Below are positions 47,722-57,500 of a stretch of 64,000 nt of DNA, piece after piece; position 1 is the first letter of the stretch, and each line of letters begins with the position of its first letter. A program made the translations under genes and the position numbers. The notes beneath the pieces were generated by a model. The model worked only from the letters and a program-made list of their open reading frames with translations. It was not told the origin of the DNA and did no database searches. This DNA comes from DASQZK01 sp963763215 (GTDB lineage Bacteria > Bacteroidota > Bacteroidia > Bacteroidales > GCA-2748055), in assembly GCA_963763215.1 (NCBI GenBank), contig CAVXNX010000001.1, forward strand, positions 1 to 64,000, read 5' to 3'.

Positions 47722-49548
47722 ATGATGTCAGATAATTTTGATTCCGTCGTCTGGGAGGCAAAGAGGAGACCTGCCGATTCCTGGCAGTACTTTTGGCCTG
47801 GCGTTGCAGTGTTCTTGATATTTCTGACGGTTATTCCCTGTGGATCAGCTCTGGGGCAGGAAAAAATTGTTCCTTATGTAGCAAAATCCTGGATTCCTGA
47901 AGTTTGGGTATCAGATCCTCCCGACGGTTGTCCTTTCAAACTTTCGGCCGTTTATACTGGTCTGGCTTTTACCGGTAACCATGTCAGTTATACGGATGCC
48001 GATACATGGTATCCTTCATGGGCTTCCAACGGCAACATGTACAGCGGATGGACGGATGGTGAGATCAACCTGGAAAGTGTACATTCCAGCGGTGGGGCAA
48101 AAGCCTGTACCGGCAATGCCGTTATTGAAGGGGATGATCCCATGGATCTGAAGATCACTTCTCTGGGATCGGAAAATGCATCCGCCCTGCCTTACGCTGG
48201 CAGGTATCCCTGTGCGAATCTGGTCTATAACGGGATATGGTATTACGGTACCTATGGAGTAGACTTCGACCCGAAGCCGGAGAACCAGAAATACAGCTGG
48301 GCAGTATGCGGACCCCTGCCGGGATTCCGGATATCCAGGGATTACGGTAAATCGTGGACCCCCTGTCCGCACACGCTCAATGACCCCCTGTTCCCTGAAT
48401 CCGGAAAAAACGGCCGTCAGGTGAAGATGGGAACGCCACATTTTGTGGACTTCGGGCAGAATATGGAGTATTCTCCCGATGGGAAGGCTTATCTTATCGG
48501 ACACGGGGCTGTCGACAACGATTCGTTGCCCCGGGTGGCCAATAACAGCTGGGTGGCCGGTGATGCCGTTTATCTTGCCAGGGTGAGCCCTTCGGTTGAA
48601 ACGATCAATAATTTGCCGGACTATGAATTTTTCAGTGGTTATGATGATCACGGAAAACCTGTCTGGTCCCATGAATTTTCCCGGATCAGGCCTGTGCTGG
48701 AATGGAATAATCATATGGGGTGCGCAACCCTAACATGGAACCAGCCACTGAAAAAGTACCTGATGTGCGTGATTGATGGTTGGCCGGGAGTTTCCGACAT
48801 GAGTACCTATATTCTGGAAGCGGATGAAATAACCGGACCGTACAGGCTTATAACCTATATGAAGAATTTTGGAAGGCAGGCTTATTTTGCCCATATCCCT
48901 TCAAAATTCATCAGTGACGACGGTAAAAGTTTCTGGCTTAGCTATTCGGCCAATTTCCATATGGATTATTTTGGGAACAGAGCAGTGGAAAATCCCCCTG
49001 GAAGCCGCTATGCATGGGATCTTCAGGAAGTGAAACTGCTATCAGCGGATGAAGAAAGATCACTGAGGCAAAAACTCAAAAATGGGCAACCCGATCCACT
49101 AAAACGGGATGAAAATCTTGCCCTTCATGCAAATATTACCGTTTCTTCGGCGGCCAGAAAATGGAGGCCGTTTACCGAATTGATCCAATATTTTGGGACC
49201 GGGGCGGTAGATGGCGAGGTCGGAACCGGAGATGACAGTAAACTCCATGAGTGGATAAGTGACGGAGAAAAAAATACGGCTTTCCTCAGGCTTACCTGGG
49301 ATAAACCGGTGAACGTATCAAAAATATGGCTGTTCGACAGGCCCTCCCTCAAAGATCAGGTTGTATCGGGAATGCTCGTATTCAGCGACGGATCAACGGC
49401 ACATGTATCTGAATTACCGAATGATGCAGAATCTGCAAGGGAAATAAATTTCCCGCAGAAGAAAATTGAATGGCTGTCCTTCATTGTGACCGGAGTGTCG
49501 GAAACGACTACAAATGCCGGGCTGGCAGAAATTGCAGTATTCAAATAA
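47722..49548 (+). CDS. Secreted beta-propeller-like protein with C-terminal galactose-binding-like domain
   Basis: 608 residues. An N-terminal hydrophobic segment (VAVFLIFLTVIPCGSALGQ, ~residues 28-46) acts as signal peptide or anchor. The main part has repeats expected of a five-bladed propeller glycosidase or sialidase-like fold (FRISRDYGKSWTPCPH, MEYSPDGKAYLIGHG, CATLTWNQPLKKYLM, FISDDGKSFWLSYSANF). From ~466 a discoidin/F5-8C-like sandwich follows (ANITVSSAARKW, KPVNVSKIWLFDRPS). I could not assign a CAZy family; catalytic residues are not identified. Location beside sugar catabolic genes suggests glycan recognition or hydrolysis at the cell surface. Confidence 0.6.
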   Translation: MMSDNFDSVVWEAKRRPADSWQYFWPGVAVFLIFLTVIPCGSALGQEKIVPYVAKSWIPEVWVSDPPDGCPFKLSAVYTGLAFTGNHVSYTDADTWYPSWASNGNMYSGWTDGEINLESVHSSGGAKACTGNAVIEGDDPMDLKITSLGSENASALPYAGRYPCANLVYNGIWYYGTYGVDFDPKPENQKYSWAVCGPLPGFRISRDYGKSWTPCPHTLNDPLFPESGKNGRQVKMGTPHFVDFGQNMEYSPDGKAYLIGHGAVDNDSLPRVANNSWVAGDAVYLARVSPSVETINNLPDYEFFSGYDDHGKPVWSHEFSRIRPVLEWNNHMGCATLTWNQPLKKYLMCVIDGWPGVSDMSTYILEADEITGPYRLITYMKNFGRQAYFAHIPSKFISDDGKSFWLSYSANFHMDYFGNRAVENPPGSRYAWDLQEVKLLSADEERSLRQKLKNGQPDPLKRDENLALHANITVSSAARKWRPFTELIQYFGTGAVDGEVGTGDDSKLHEWISDGEKNTAFLRLTWDKPVNVSKIWLFDRPSLKDQVVSGMLVFSDGSTAHVSELPNDAESAREINFPQKKIEWLSFIVTGVSETTTNAGLAEIAVFK

Positions 49549-49613
49549 AAGGAAATTCATCGATATGAGCATAAACAAGAAATCAGTTAAATTAAAGCTT
49601 TATTTATTGGATC

Positions 49614-50558
49614 ATGATTTTCATCGATAGCATTACCATCAAAGAATCCGTGGATTATCCGACCTGGGTGGATACCATGGAAGAAGCATTGAAAACCTAT
49701 GTTTCATCCGGTCATTATACGCCCAGGAGGATGCATCTGGATCATGGCGCCGATACCTTCCTCCTGATGCCGAGCATTACCGATAACTATTGGGCGACGA
49801 AGCTGGTTTCGTTCTGCCCGGGAAACAGGAACCTGGGGAAACCTTCCATTTACGGCACCATTATTCTCAATGATTCGAAAACCGGCGAGCCCCTTGCGGT
49901 AATGGACGGGTCGATGATCACGGCGATGCGAACAGCCGCATTGTCGGCAGCGGGTATCCGAAACCTGGCGCCGCCCTCGGCAACCTCCCTTGGGATCGTG
50001 GGTACCGGCAGCCAGGGAATTTACCAGGCCCTTTTTGCATGCAGTGTTTTACCCATTACCAGGATAACCGCATTCGACAGCCATAAGGGTAACCTTGAAA
50101 AATTTTCCGCCGGAGTGAAAGACCGATATCCGGATATCGATGTTGTTTATGCCCGGGATTCGGGTGAAGTGGCCCTTCAGTCTGAAGTTGTGATAACGGC
50201 AACCAATTCGGCTACACCGGTTTTCGAGGATATTAAAGAGTTGTTTACCGGCAGGTTATTCGTCGGCATCGGTTCCTATAAACCCGATTGTATGGAATTT
50301 CCCGAACAGCTATTCCGGCAACTGGATGAAATATTTGTGGATACGCCTGATGCAAAACGAGAAAGCGGCGATCTTTTCACTACGATTGGAAGTCACTGGA
50401 TTGCGGATGATAAAGTATATCCTCTCGGTCATGTTTTAACGGGAGAAATCCAGGTTTCGGAGAATCCCACGAAGCTTTTTAAAACGGTTGGCAATGCGAT
50501 ATTCGATCTTTTCGCCGCCAAACTTATCTATGAGAATTACCGGACGAAAAACCTTTAA
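49614..50558 (+). CDS. Ornithine cyclodeaminase / mu-crystallin family oxidoreductase
   Basis: 314 residues, full length. The NAD(P)-binding motif GIVGTGSQGIYQA and the family segment MDGSMITAMRTAALSAAGI are clear; ATNSATPVFEDIKELFTGRLFVGIGSYKPD and the closing TGEIQVSENPTKLFKTVGNAIFDL also fit. Members include ornithine cyclodeaminase, alanine dehydrogenase and ketimine or imino-acid reductases; the substrate is not predictable. Its place just upstream of a sugar-type transporter and dehydrogenases is unusual and suggests an amino sugar or imine intermediate, or an unrelated role. Confidence 0.85.
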   Translation: MIFIDSITIKESVDYPTWVDTMEEALKTYVSSGHYTPRRMHLDHGADTFLLMPSITDNYWATKLVSFCPGNRNLGKPSIYGTIILNDSKTGEPLAVMDGSMITAMRTAALSAAGIRNLAPPSATSLGIVGTGSQGIYQALFACSVLPITRITAFDSHKGNLEKFSAGVKDRYPDIDVVYARDSGEVALQSEVVITATNSATPVFEDIKELFTGRLFVGIGSYKPDCMEFPEQLFRQLDEIFVDTPDAKRESGDLFTTIGSHWIADDKVYPLGHVLTGEIQVSENPTKLFKTVGNAIFDLFAAKLIYENYRTKNL

Positions 50559-50646
50559 CGGGTGCCGGTTTGAACAACTGAAACATGGCAATTGGTAATG
50601 GATTCAGAATAATGGCAAATCAAAAGACATCTAAAAAAATGGCAGT

Positions 50647-52294
50647 ATGATCGGAAAGTTAAATTTAATTGATGCAGTGATCATTGTGGTCTATATGCTG
50701 GGCATCCTGATCGTCGGATTGTTGTCAGTCAGGATCAAAAAAATGACCAGCGACGGCTATTTTCTCGCCGGTCGCGGGCTGAGGTGGCCCATTATTGGCG
50801 CCGCCCTGTTCGCCTCGAACATATCCACCATTCATTTGATTGGATTAGCTGCTTCGGGATACAACGAGGGATTGGTCTGGGGAAATTTTGAATGGCTGGC
50901 TGCCGTAACCCTGATCCTGCTGGGACTCGTATTTGCACCGTTTTATTTCAGAAGCCGGATCTCAACGCTCCCGGAATTTCTCGAAAAGAGGTACAGTCCG
51001 AATTCCCGGACAGTGCTCGCCTTTATCGGGCTTCTGGGCGCACTGTTCGTGCATATCGGCATGAGTCTTTATGCCGGTGCCGTGGTTTTCAATGCCTTTT
51101 TCGGGATCAGCGTCGTTACCTCAATTGTGATCATTTCGCTCATAACGACCATTTACACAGTGCTGGGCGGATTAAAGGCGGTGGTTGTCACCGAGAGTAT
51201 TCAAACGGTCATTCTTATTGCAGGCGCCATACTGCTCACCATCATTGGCATTGCCCATTTGCCTGATGCCGGTGTTCATAATCTTGCGGAGTTTAAATCG
51301 ATGCTTAAACCCGGACAGCTGAAGATGCTTCATACCGAGGCAAGTTTGAAGGCTCTGGGTCCAGGGGGCTTTGAATCAGGTCTTACCTGGTATGCCTGTT
51401 TACTGGGTTACCCTATCCTGGGCCTCTGGTACTGGTGTAGCGATCAGACCATTGTGCAACGTGTTCTGGGCGCAAAAACACAGAATGATGCACAACTCGG
51501 GCCTGTTTTTGCCGGATTTCTGAAGATCCTCCCGGTTTTTATCCTGGTCCTTCCCGGAGTCGTCGCCTATGTTCTGTTTCGAAACATCATCGGGACCAAT
51601 GCCAACCAGGCATTCCCTGTCATGATAAACCAGCTGCTCCCTGTCGGGCTGAAAGGCATAATGGCCGCATCCCTGCTGGCAGCTTTGATGAGTACGATAG
51701 CGGCTGCACTCAACAGTTCGGCTACGCTGGTGGCCGTGGATATCGTTAAGCGACTGGATCCGGCGGCCACAGACAGGAAGCAGATCCGCGTTGGGCGCAT
51801 TGCCGCTGTTGTGGTGATGATCCTGGCCATGTTCTGGTCGACCCAGGGAGACAAATTCTCCAGCATTTTTGAAGCCATCAATAAAATTGCCGCCGCAATC
51901 GCACCTCCGGTAGCGGTGGTATTGTTGTTCGGCGTCTTTTCCAAACGCGCGACGAAGGAAGCCGCCTTTATCACCCTGATCTCGGGTCTGATCCTTGGGA
52001 ATCGGATTATTTTGTTTGGATTTCGAGCCGGTTAGCGGGTATATGTACCTGACCAAGGGGCTTCATCTTCCTTTCATGATGCAGGCCTGGTGGTTGTTTG
52101 TCCTCTGTACCGTGATCTTCTTTACGGTAAGTTACCTTACCCCCGCGCCCGATCCAGAGGTGATACAGAAATATACCTGGAAAAATCCCCTCGCTGTTCT
52201 GGTCAGCGGAAAGTTTGACGGCAGAAAGGATCCCAGACTCTGGGTGGGCATCCTGGTATTGACATTGGTAATACTTTATATCGTTTTTTCATAA
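50647..52294 (+). CDS. Sodium/solute symporter, SSS family (one frameshift)
   Basis: Removing one G near 51998 joins two frames into 548 residues with about 14 membrane segments, the SSS size. Motifs of the SGLT-like sugar group are visible: SDGYFLAGRGLRWPIIGAA, FASNISTIHLIGLAASGYN, FYFRSRISTLPEFLEKRY, WYWCSDQTIVQRVLGAK and MAASLLAALMSTIAAALNSS. It imports a sugar or related solute with sodium. The next three genes follow at 9, 8 and 16 bases, so it heads a compact operon with oxidation and phosphorylation enzymes for its substrate. Confidence 0.9.
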
Positions 52295-52303
52295 CGTAAG
52301 CAT

Positions 52304-53326
52304 ATGAGACAAGCCATTATGATTTCACCCGGTATCATCGAATTCCGGGATGTTCCGGAACCGGAAGGTCTGAAGGAGAATGAAATCCTGCTCCGGATCA
52401 AAAGGATCGGGGTCTGCGGATCGGATGTTCATGTCTATTACGGCGAACATCCGGCCACGCCTTATCCGGTGGTCCAGGGACATGAATACTCGGCCATCGT
52501 GGAAGCCGTTGGCAAAAATGTCACCAGGGTAAAACCCGGGATGAGGGTTACTGCCCGTCCCCAGCTGGTCTGTGGCGAATGCGGGCCGTGCCGGCGCGGA
52601 CAGTACAATGCCTGCCAGAATTTAAAGGTTCAGGGCTTTCAGGCACCAGGTGTCGCTCAGGATCTGTTTGTGGTCACTGAGGACCGGATCGTTCCGTTTG
52701 CTGATTCCATGACGCTGGAACAGGGTGCCATGATCGAACCGGCAGCGGTGGGTGCCCATTCCACCCGGAGAGTTACAGGAGTAAAGGGCAAAAATGTGGT
52801 TGTTTCCGGGGCCGGCACGATTGGAAATCTTGTTGCCCAGTTCGCCAAAGCCCGTGGGGCAAATAAAGTGCTTATCACCGACGTGAGTGATTTCAGATTG
52901 AATGTTGCGCGGGAATGCGGACTGGAGGGCACGCTGAATGTTAAGAATACGCCTTTTGAGGAGGGGGTGAAAGACTACTTCGGTAAGGAAGGTTTTCAGA
53001 TCGGTTTTGAAGCTGCCGGTATACAGGCTTCGCTCGATAAGCTGATGCAGTATGTGGAGAAAGGGGGAGAGATTGTCATCATCGGCGTCTATGCGCAAAA
53101 CCCGGTGGTCAACATGTACTACCTCGGCGAGCACGAACTGAATGTTTTTGGATCGATGATGTACCGGCAGGAAGATTATGAAGCGGCTGCGGAAATGATC
53201 GCGGCCGGGAAGATCATAACCAAACCGTTGTTGAGCAAAAGCTTTCCGTTCAATCAATATCCCGATGCATACAAATACATTGAGAAGCAAGGTGATAAAA
53301 GTATGAAGGTCATGATCGAATTATAA
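52304..53326 (+). CDS. Zinc-dependent medium-chain alcohol/polyol dehydrogenase
   Basis: 340 residues. Catalytic zinc ligands Cys38 (GVCGSDVH) and His60-Glu61 (GHEYSAI) and the structural zinc cysteines 90, 93, 96 and 104 (CGECGPCRRGQYNAC) are all present. The Rossmann motif is GAGTIGNLVAQF. Closest in pattern to sorbitol/L-iditol or threonine dehydrogenases. With the upstream symporter and the downstream sugar kinase it probably oxidises an imported polyol or sugar to a ketose. NAD is the likely cofactor (Asp at the end of strand 2, ITDVSD). Confidence 0.87.
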   Translation: MRQAIMISPGIIEFRDVPEPEGLKENEILLRIKRIGVCGSDVHVYYGEHPATPYPVVQGHEYSAIVEAVGKNVTRVKPGMRVTARPQLVCGECGPCRRGQYNACQNLKVQGFQAPGVAQDLFVVTEDRIVPFADSMTLEQGAMIEPAAVGAHSTRRVTGVKGKNVVVSGAGTIGNLVAQFAKARGANKVLITDVSDFRLNVARECGLEGTLNVKNTPFEEGVKDYFGKEGFQIGFEAAGIQASLDKLMQYVEKGGEIVIIGVYAQNPVVNMYYLGEHELNVFGSMMYRQEDYEAAAEMIAAGKIITKPLLSKSFPFNQYPDAYKYIEKQGDKSMKVMIEL

Positions 53327-53334
53327 TCCCTGGT

Positions 53335-54222
53335 ATGAAAAAACACTTTTTGGTAGCCGGTATCGGAGAGTTCCTTTGGGATATGCTCCCCTCGGGCAAA
53401 AAACCGGGTGGCGCTCCTTTTAATTTCGCATGGCATGCCGGACTGATGGGTTGTGAAAGTCATATCATCAGCGCCATCGGGAAAGATGAAGCCGGACTGG
53501 AGCTTAAGGAGTTGATGCTGGCATCGGGCTTATCCGCCAGACACCTGCAGGAGAATGATTTTCCCACGAGTACGGTGAGCGTGGTGCTTGATCAGTACGG
53601 ACAGCCGGAGTATACCATTCATGAGAATGTTGCATGGGATCACCTCGAATGGAATCATGAACTTTCGGAACTGGCTGTTCAACTGGATGCCGTTTGCTTT
53701 GGGAGCCTTGCCCAGCGCAGTCCCGGTTCAGAACAATCCATCCAGACGTTCCTCGGCGCTTTATCGCCCGGATGTTTGAAGGTTTTCGATATCAACATCA
53801 GGCAGACGTATTTCACCAGGGAACTTATCGACAGGTCGCTCCGGAATGCCGATGTTCTCAAATTGAATGAACAGGAATTGCCGGTGATCTCCGGCTTTCT
53901 AAATATCAGCACGCGGGTCGGCGAGCAGGATCAGTTGGATCTGATCCTCCGGGAATATCCTCTGAAGTATATCATTTACACAATGGGAGCCAGGGGCAGC
54001 CTGATCATGCGTTCAGGTGAAACCTCATTTCAGGTTCCCCCGAGCATAAAGGTGGTGGACACGGTCGGCGCCGGAGACGCTTTCACGGCAGCCTTTATTT
54101 CAGGCATTCTGCGGGGACTTCCCCTGAAGGAGGTGCACAAAAGGGCAAATGAAATTTCCGCCTGGGTCTGCACCCAGGAAGGAGCAACCCCCGAACATTT
54201 ATCAGGATCATTTTTATTATAA
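53335..54222 (+). CDS. PfkB-family sugar kinase (fructokinase-like)
   Basis: 295 residues, full length. N-terminal GIGEFLWDMLPSGKKPGGAPFN matches the fructokinase group; NADVLKLNEQELPVISG and the catalytic motif DTVGAGDAFTAAF (Asp248 as base) complete the ribokinase fold. It probably phosphorylates the ketose produced by the preceding dehydrogenase (8 bases upstream). Fructose is the simplest candidate, but the family also takes other ketoses and ketodeoxy acids. Confidence 0.88.
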   Translation: MKKHFLVAGIGEFLWDMLPSGKKPGGAPFNFAWHAGLMGCESHIISAIGKDEAGLELKELMLASGLSARHLQENDFPTSTVSVVLDQYGQPEYTIHENVAWDHLEWNHELSELAVQLDAVCFGSLAQRSPGSEQSIQTFLGALSPGCLKVFDINIRQTYFTRELIDRSLRNADVLKLNEQELPVISGFLNISTRVGEQDQLDLILREYPLKYIIYTMGARGSLIMRSGETSFQVPPSIKVVDTVGAGDAFTAAFISGILRGLPLKEVHKRANEISAWVCTQEGATPEHLSGSFLL

Positions 54223-54238
54223 TCAAAAACACAACGAT

Positions 54239-55405
54239 ATGAAGAGCTTTAATTTTCATCAGACAACCAAAATCCTCTTTGGAAAAGGCAGGGTGAATGA
54301 GCTGGCTGGGATTGCAAAAAACTATGGATCACGGGTTTTACTGGTGACTACGCCTCCGGCGGTACCTGCCCTACAGGAACAATATGAAAGGGTCATCCGG
54401 ATTTTAGAAAACGAGGGACTTGAGGTTGCCCATTTTGACCAGGTCATCCCCAATCCAACGACGGATGTCATCGCTGCCGGATCAAAAATGGCCCGGGATT
54501 TCGGACCTGATGTGATTGTCGGACTTGGAGGAGGTTCCTCAATGGACACGGCGAAAGCGATCTCGGTAGGAGCGACGCACGAAGGATCGGTATGGGATTA
54601 TTTATTCTTTAAATCTCCCCAGCCGGATCCGGCTAAACTGATTCCGGTTATCGCGGTCTCCACCACCTCCGGAACCGGTTCCCAGGTTACTCAGGTGGCC
54701 GTGGTAACAAACCCTGAGATCCGTGATAAATCGGCTCTTTTCAACAATATTCTCTATCCGGATGTCGCCATCGTCGATCCGGAGCTGATGGTGACCGCTC
54801 CGAAATTTGTGACGGCCACCACCGGTTTTGATGTCATGTGCCATGCTTTTGAAAGCACGATCAATCCGGGAACAGGGGCTTATGTTGATTTACTGGCCTG
54901 GGAGGCCATTTCACTGGTCATTGAAAATCTTCCCCACCTCCTCGACGATCTGACCAATGTTGATTTGAGAGAAAAGATGGCATGGGCCGATACCCTGGCC
55001 GGACTTTGTATTGCAAACGCCGGCGTAACGCTTCCCCATGGCATCGGGATGGCCATTGGCGGTATGTACCCCCATGTTGCCCATGGCGAGGCGTTGGCCA
55101 TTGTTTACCCTTCTTGCGCCAGGTTTACCTGTGAAGTAGCCTTCGCTCAGTATGCCCGGTTGGCGCGATTGATGAATCCTGGTTTGAATGGTGTTTCCGA
55201 GCAGGAGGCCGCATCCGCCAGCCCGGAAGAAATCACGAAATTTCTGCGCTCGATCGGCCTTTATAAGAAGCTCAGAGAGGTGAAAATGCCTGAAAATGAG
55301 ATAGACGCCCTTACCCGGCAATCCATGGTCCTTCCGGACTATAAGGCAAATCCGAAGGTCGCTACGGAACAGGAAATGAGAAAGATCATTATGGAAAGTT
55401 ATTAA
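54239..55405 (+). CDS. Iron-containing alcohol dehydrogenase
   Basis: 388 residues from the ATG at 54239, which gives the family N-terminus FNFHQTTKILFGKGR; an upstream in-frame ATG lies inside the kinase gene and is less likely. Motifs: GGGSSMDTAKAISVGA, STTSGTGSQVTQVAVV, the metal-binding segments GFDVMCHAFES and LPHGIGMAIGGMYPHVAHGEALA. Group III Fe-ADHs reduce or oxidise alcohols and aldehydes such as lactaldehyde or butanal. As last gene of the operon it may reduce an aldehyde cleavage product formed in the same pathway. Confidence 0.88.
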   Translation: MKSFNFHQTTKILFGKGRVNELAGIAKNYGSRVLLVTTPPAVPALQEQYERVIRILENEGLEVAHFDQVIPNPTTDVIAAGSKMARDFGPDVIVGLGGGSSMDTAKAISVGATHEGSVWDYLFFKSPQPDPAKLIPVIAVSTTSGTGSQVTQVAVVTNPEIRDKSALFNNILYPDVAIVDPELMVTAPKFVTATTGFDVMCHAFESTINPGTGAYVDLLAWEAISLVIENLPHLLDDLTNVDLREKMAWADTLAGLCIANAGVTLPHGIGMAIGGMYPHVAHGEALAIVYPSCARFTCEVAFAQYARLARLMNPGLNGVSEQEAASASPEEITKFLRSIGLYKKLREVKMPENEIDALTRQSMVLPDYKANPKVATEQEMRKIIMESY

Positions 55406-55871
55406 AAAGGCACATCCCTGGGAACGGAAGAACGAACCCTTCGGAATTTGCAGATCAGAGTATAAAAGATTTAAATTTCATTTGTTGAATGATTGGCCTG
55501 CTCTATCGATGACAGTTCTGAATGACAATCTCCTCCGTCATGAATCGCCAGGATTCCTGCCGGAGATATTCCGGCTGATGCCACGTTTACGGTGGTGATC
55601 CGGAATAGCCGGTTTACCTGCAATGCTGGCCGGGCATGGATCTGAATGACCCATCATTCTGCCACGGCATGTACCACAATCTCTCTGTCGGTTTCCGCGT
55701 TGAACCGGGGTGAGGGGACGACAGCACGGGTGAGAACAATATCTTTGACAGGGACGCAAATTCCCCGGTTTTCACCATGGTGATGAAACCAATCACGCTG
55801 AGGTCAGGTGGAAGATCATCCTTCCCGAATCTCTCCGGTACACGGACAGAGGTTAACTAAAAGGTTTGATC
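55406..55871. other. Intergenic region with possible gene remnants
   Basis: 466 bases without an intact gene. On the minus strand at about 55500-55840 there are open stretches without a shared frame; they could be a decayed gene or chance. No promoter element was placed with confidence. Confidence 0.4.
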
Positions 55872-57315
55872 ATGAGAAACGAATTCGTATTGATGTCGGT
55901 GATGCTGGGAATGCCTGTGGTTTTGCAAGCAGCGAAGAATCCCGTTCCCCCGAATATCGTGGTCATTTTTTGTGATGATCTCGGTTACGCGGACCTCTCG
56001 TGTTACGGTTCCGTTTGGAACCAAACCCCGGAAGTCGATAAAATGGCCGTGGAAGGGCTTAAGTTTACCGATTTTTATGCCGGCGCTCCTGTTTGCACCC
56101 CGTCGCGTGCGGGGTTAATGACGGGTTCCTATGCACGGCGGGTCGACCTGGATCTGGATTCCCAAAACCAGTGGGTTCTTTTCCCCGGGGCCCATAAAGG
56201 CATTAATCCGGAGGAAACAATATTACCGGAAGCATTAAAAAAAGCGGGATATTCCACCGCAATTATCGGGAAATGGCATTTGGGCGACCAGCCTGAATTT
56301 TTTCCCGTAAATAATGGGTTCGATTACTGGTTCGGACTGCCGTATTCCAACGACATGGGGATCAATAAAGATGAAAAGGAGCTGTTACCCCTCATGCAAA
56401 ACGATAAAGTGATCGGTGAGATCAATCAGAAGAGTGATCAGGAATTATCCACAATAACCAAACGATATACAGAAGAAGCCATTAAATGGATCGGTGAAAA
56501 TGAGGACCATCCGTTTTTTCTCTACCTGGCGCATACCATGCCGCACTATCCCGTTGCTGCCCGGGAGGAGTTTCATCATATGACCAACAATCCAAAGGAA
56601 AAGTATGGGGCAAGCGTGGCGGAAATCAGCTGGTCGACAGGAAAAATCCTGGATTTCCTGAAAGCAGAGCATCTCGCCGGTCATACCCTGGTGATCTTTA
56701 CCTCCGACAATGGCGGAGCCCCAGGCATAGGGGCAAGCAACGGGATTTTGAGAGGCAGGAAAGGACAGGTCTGGGAAGGCGGGATCAGGGTCCCTTGCAT
56801 CGCCTGGTGGCCCGGGAAAATACAACCCGGCACGACCTGTTATGCTCCCGCTTCTGTGCTGGATTTCTATGAGACCTTTACCGCATTGGCAGATGTAAAG
56901 CCTGATGACAGCGTCAGGCGGGATGGCATAGATATTTCCGATTATTTTTTTCATCCCGGGATGAAGCAGGGAACCCCGTCCTTATTATTACTGGCATGTC
57001 GGATATCTTCAGGCGGTGCGGTATGGCGACTGGAAATTGTGTCTGCTGGGACAGGGGCAGTTTACTGAGGACGAAAAGCAAAACATGAAAAAAAGCTCTT
57101 ATGGATCGGTTCAATATACGGATCGAAATGAATTATATAATCTCCGCAATGATCCCGGCGAACTGCATGATGTTTCGGAAAAATATCCGGAAATAGTGGA
57201 TAAAATCCTTCAAATGGCGGATAAAGAAAAAAGAGCATTCGGGCAATATCCGGACAAAGGACCGGAAGTCAGGAAAACGCTTTTCATTGAATCCCCGGAA
57301 CGGCTTGTCAAATAA
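55872..57315 (+). CDS. Secreted S1-family sulfatase (one frameshift)
   Basis: Removing one C near 56975 joins two frames into 480 residues. The ATG at 55872 is preferred to a TTG two codons upstream. A signal peptide (VLMSVMLGMPVVLQA) is followed by the metal-binding FCDDLGYADLSCYG (Asp35-Asp36), the formylglycine site CTPSRAG (Cys75, with consensus CxPSR), GKWHLGD and FTSDNGG. The C-terminal LRNDPGELHDVSEKYPE is typical of formylglycine sulfatases. It desulfates a glycan; maturation requires a separate enzyme not in this window. The conserved WHVGYLQAVRYGDWKL region spans the shift and is intact. Confidence 0.9.
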
Positions 57316-57336
57316 GTTAATTCCCTGGAAAGACTG

Positions 57337-57353
57337 AGGAAGGAAGCCTTCCT
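57337..57353 (+). other. Short inverted repeat after the sulfatase gene
   Basis: AGGAAGG, 3-base loop, CCTTCCT, 22 bases past the stop. There is no T run. It is a weak candidate for termination. Confidence 0.3.
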
Positions 57354-57500
57354 TATGTGGACAATGGGTGCAGGGTACCGGGCGAATGGAGTAGAAATAA
57401 ATTGAAAAAGGATATTTGACATCAACATAATGGATCCGGATTGATCCATTTTAAGCGTTTTTGATTCGTCAATTCAAATTATTTGAAAATAAAGGACATC

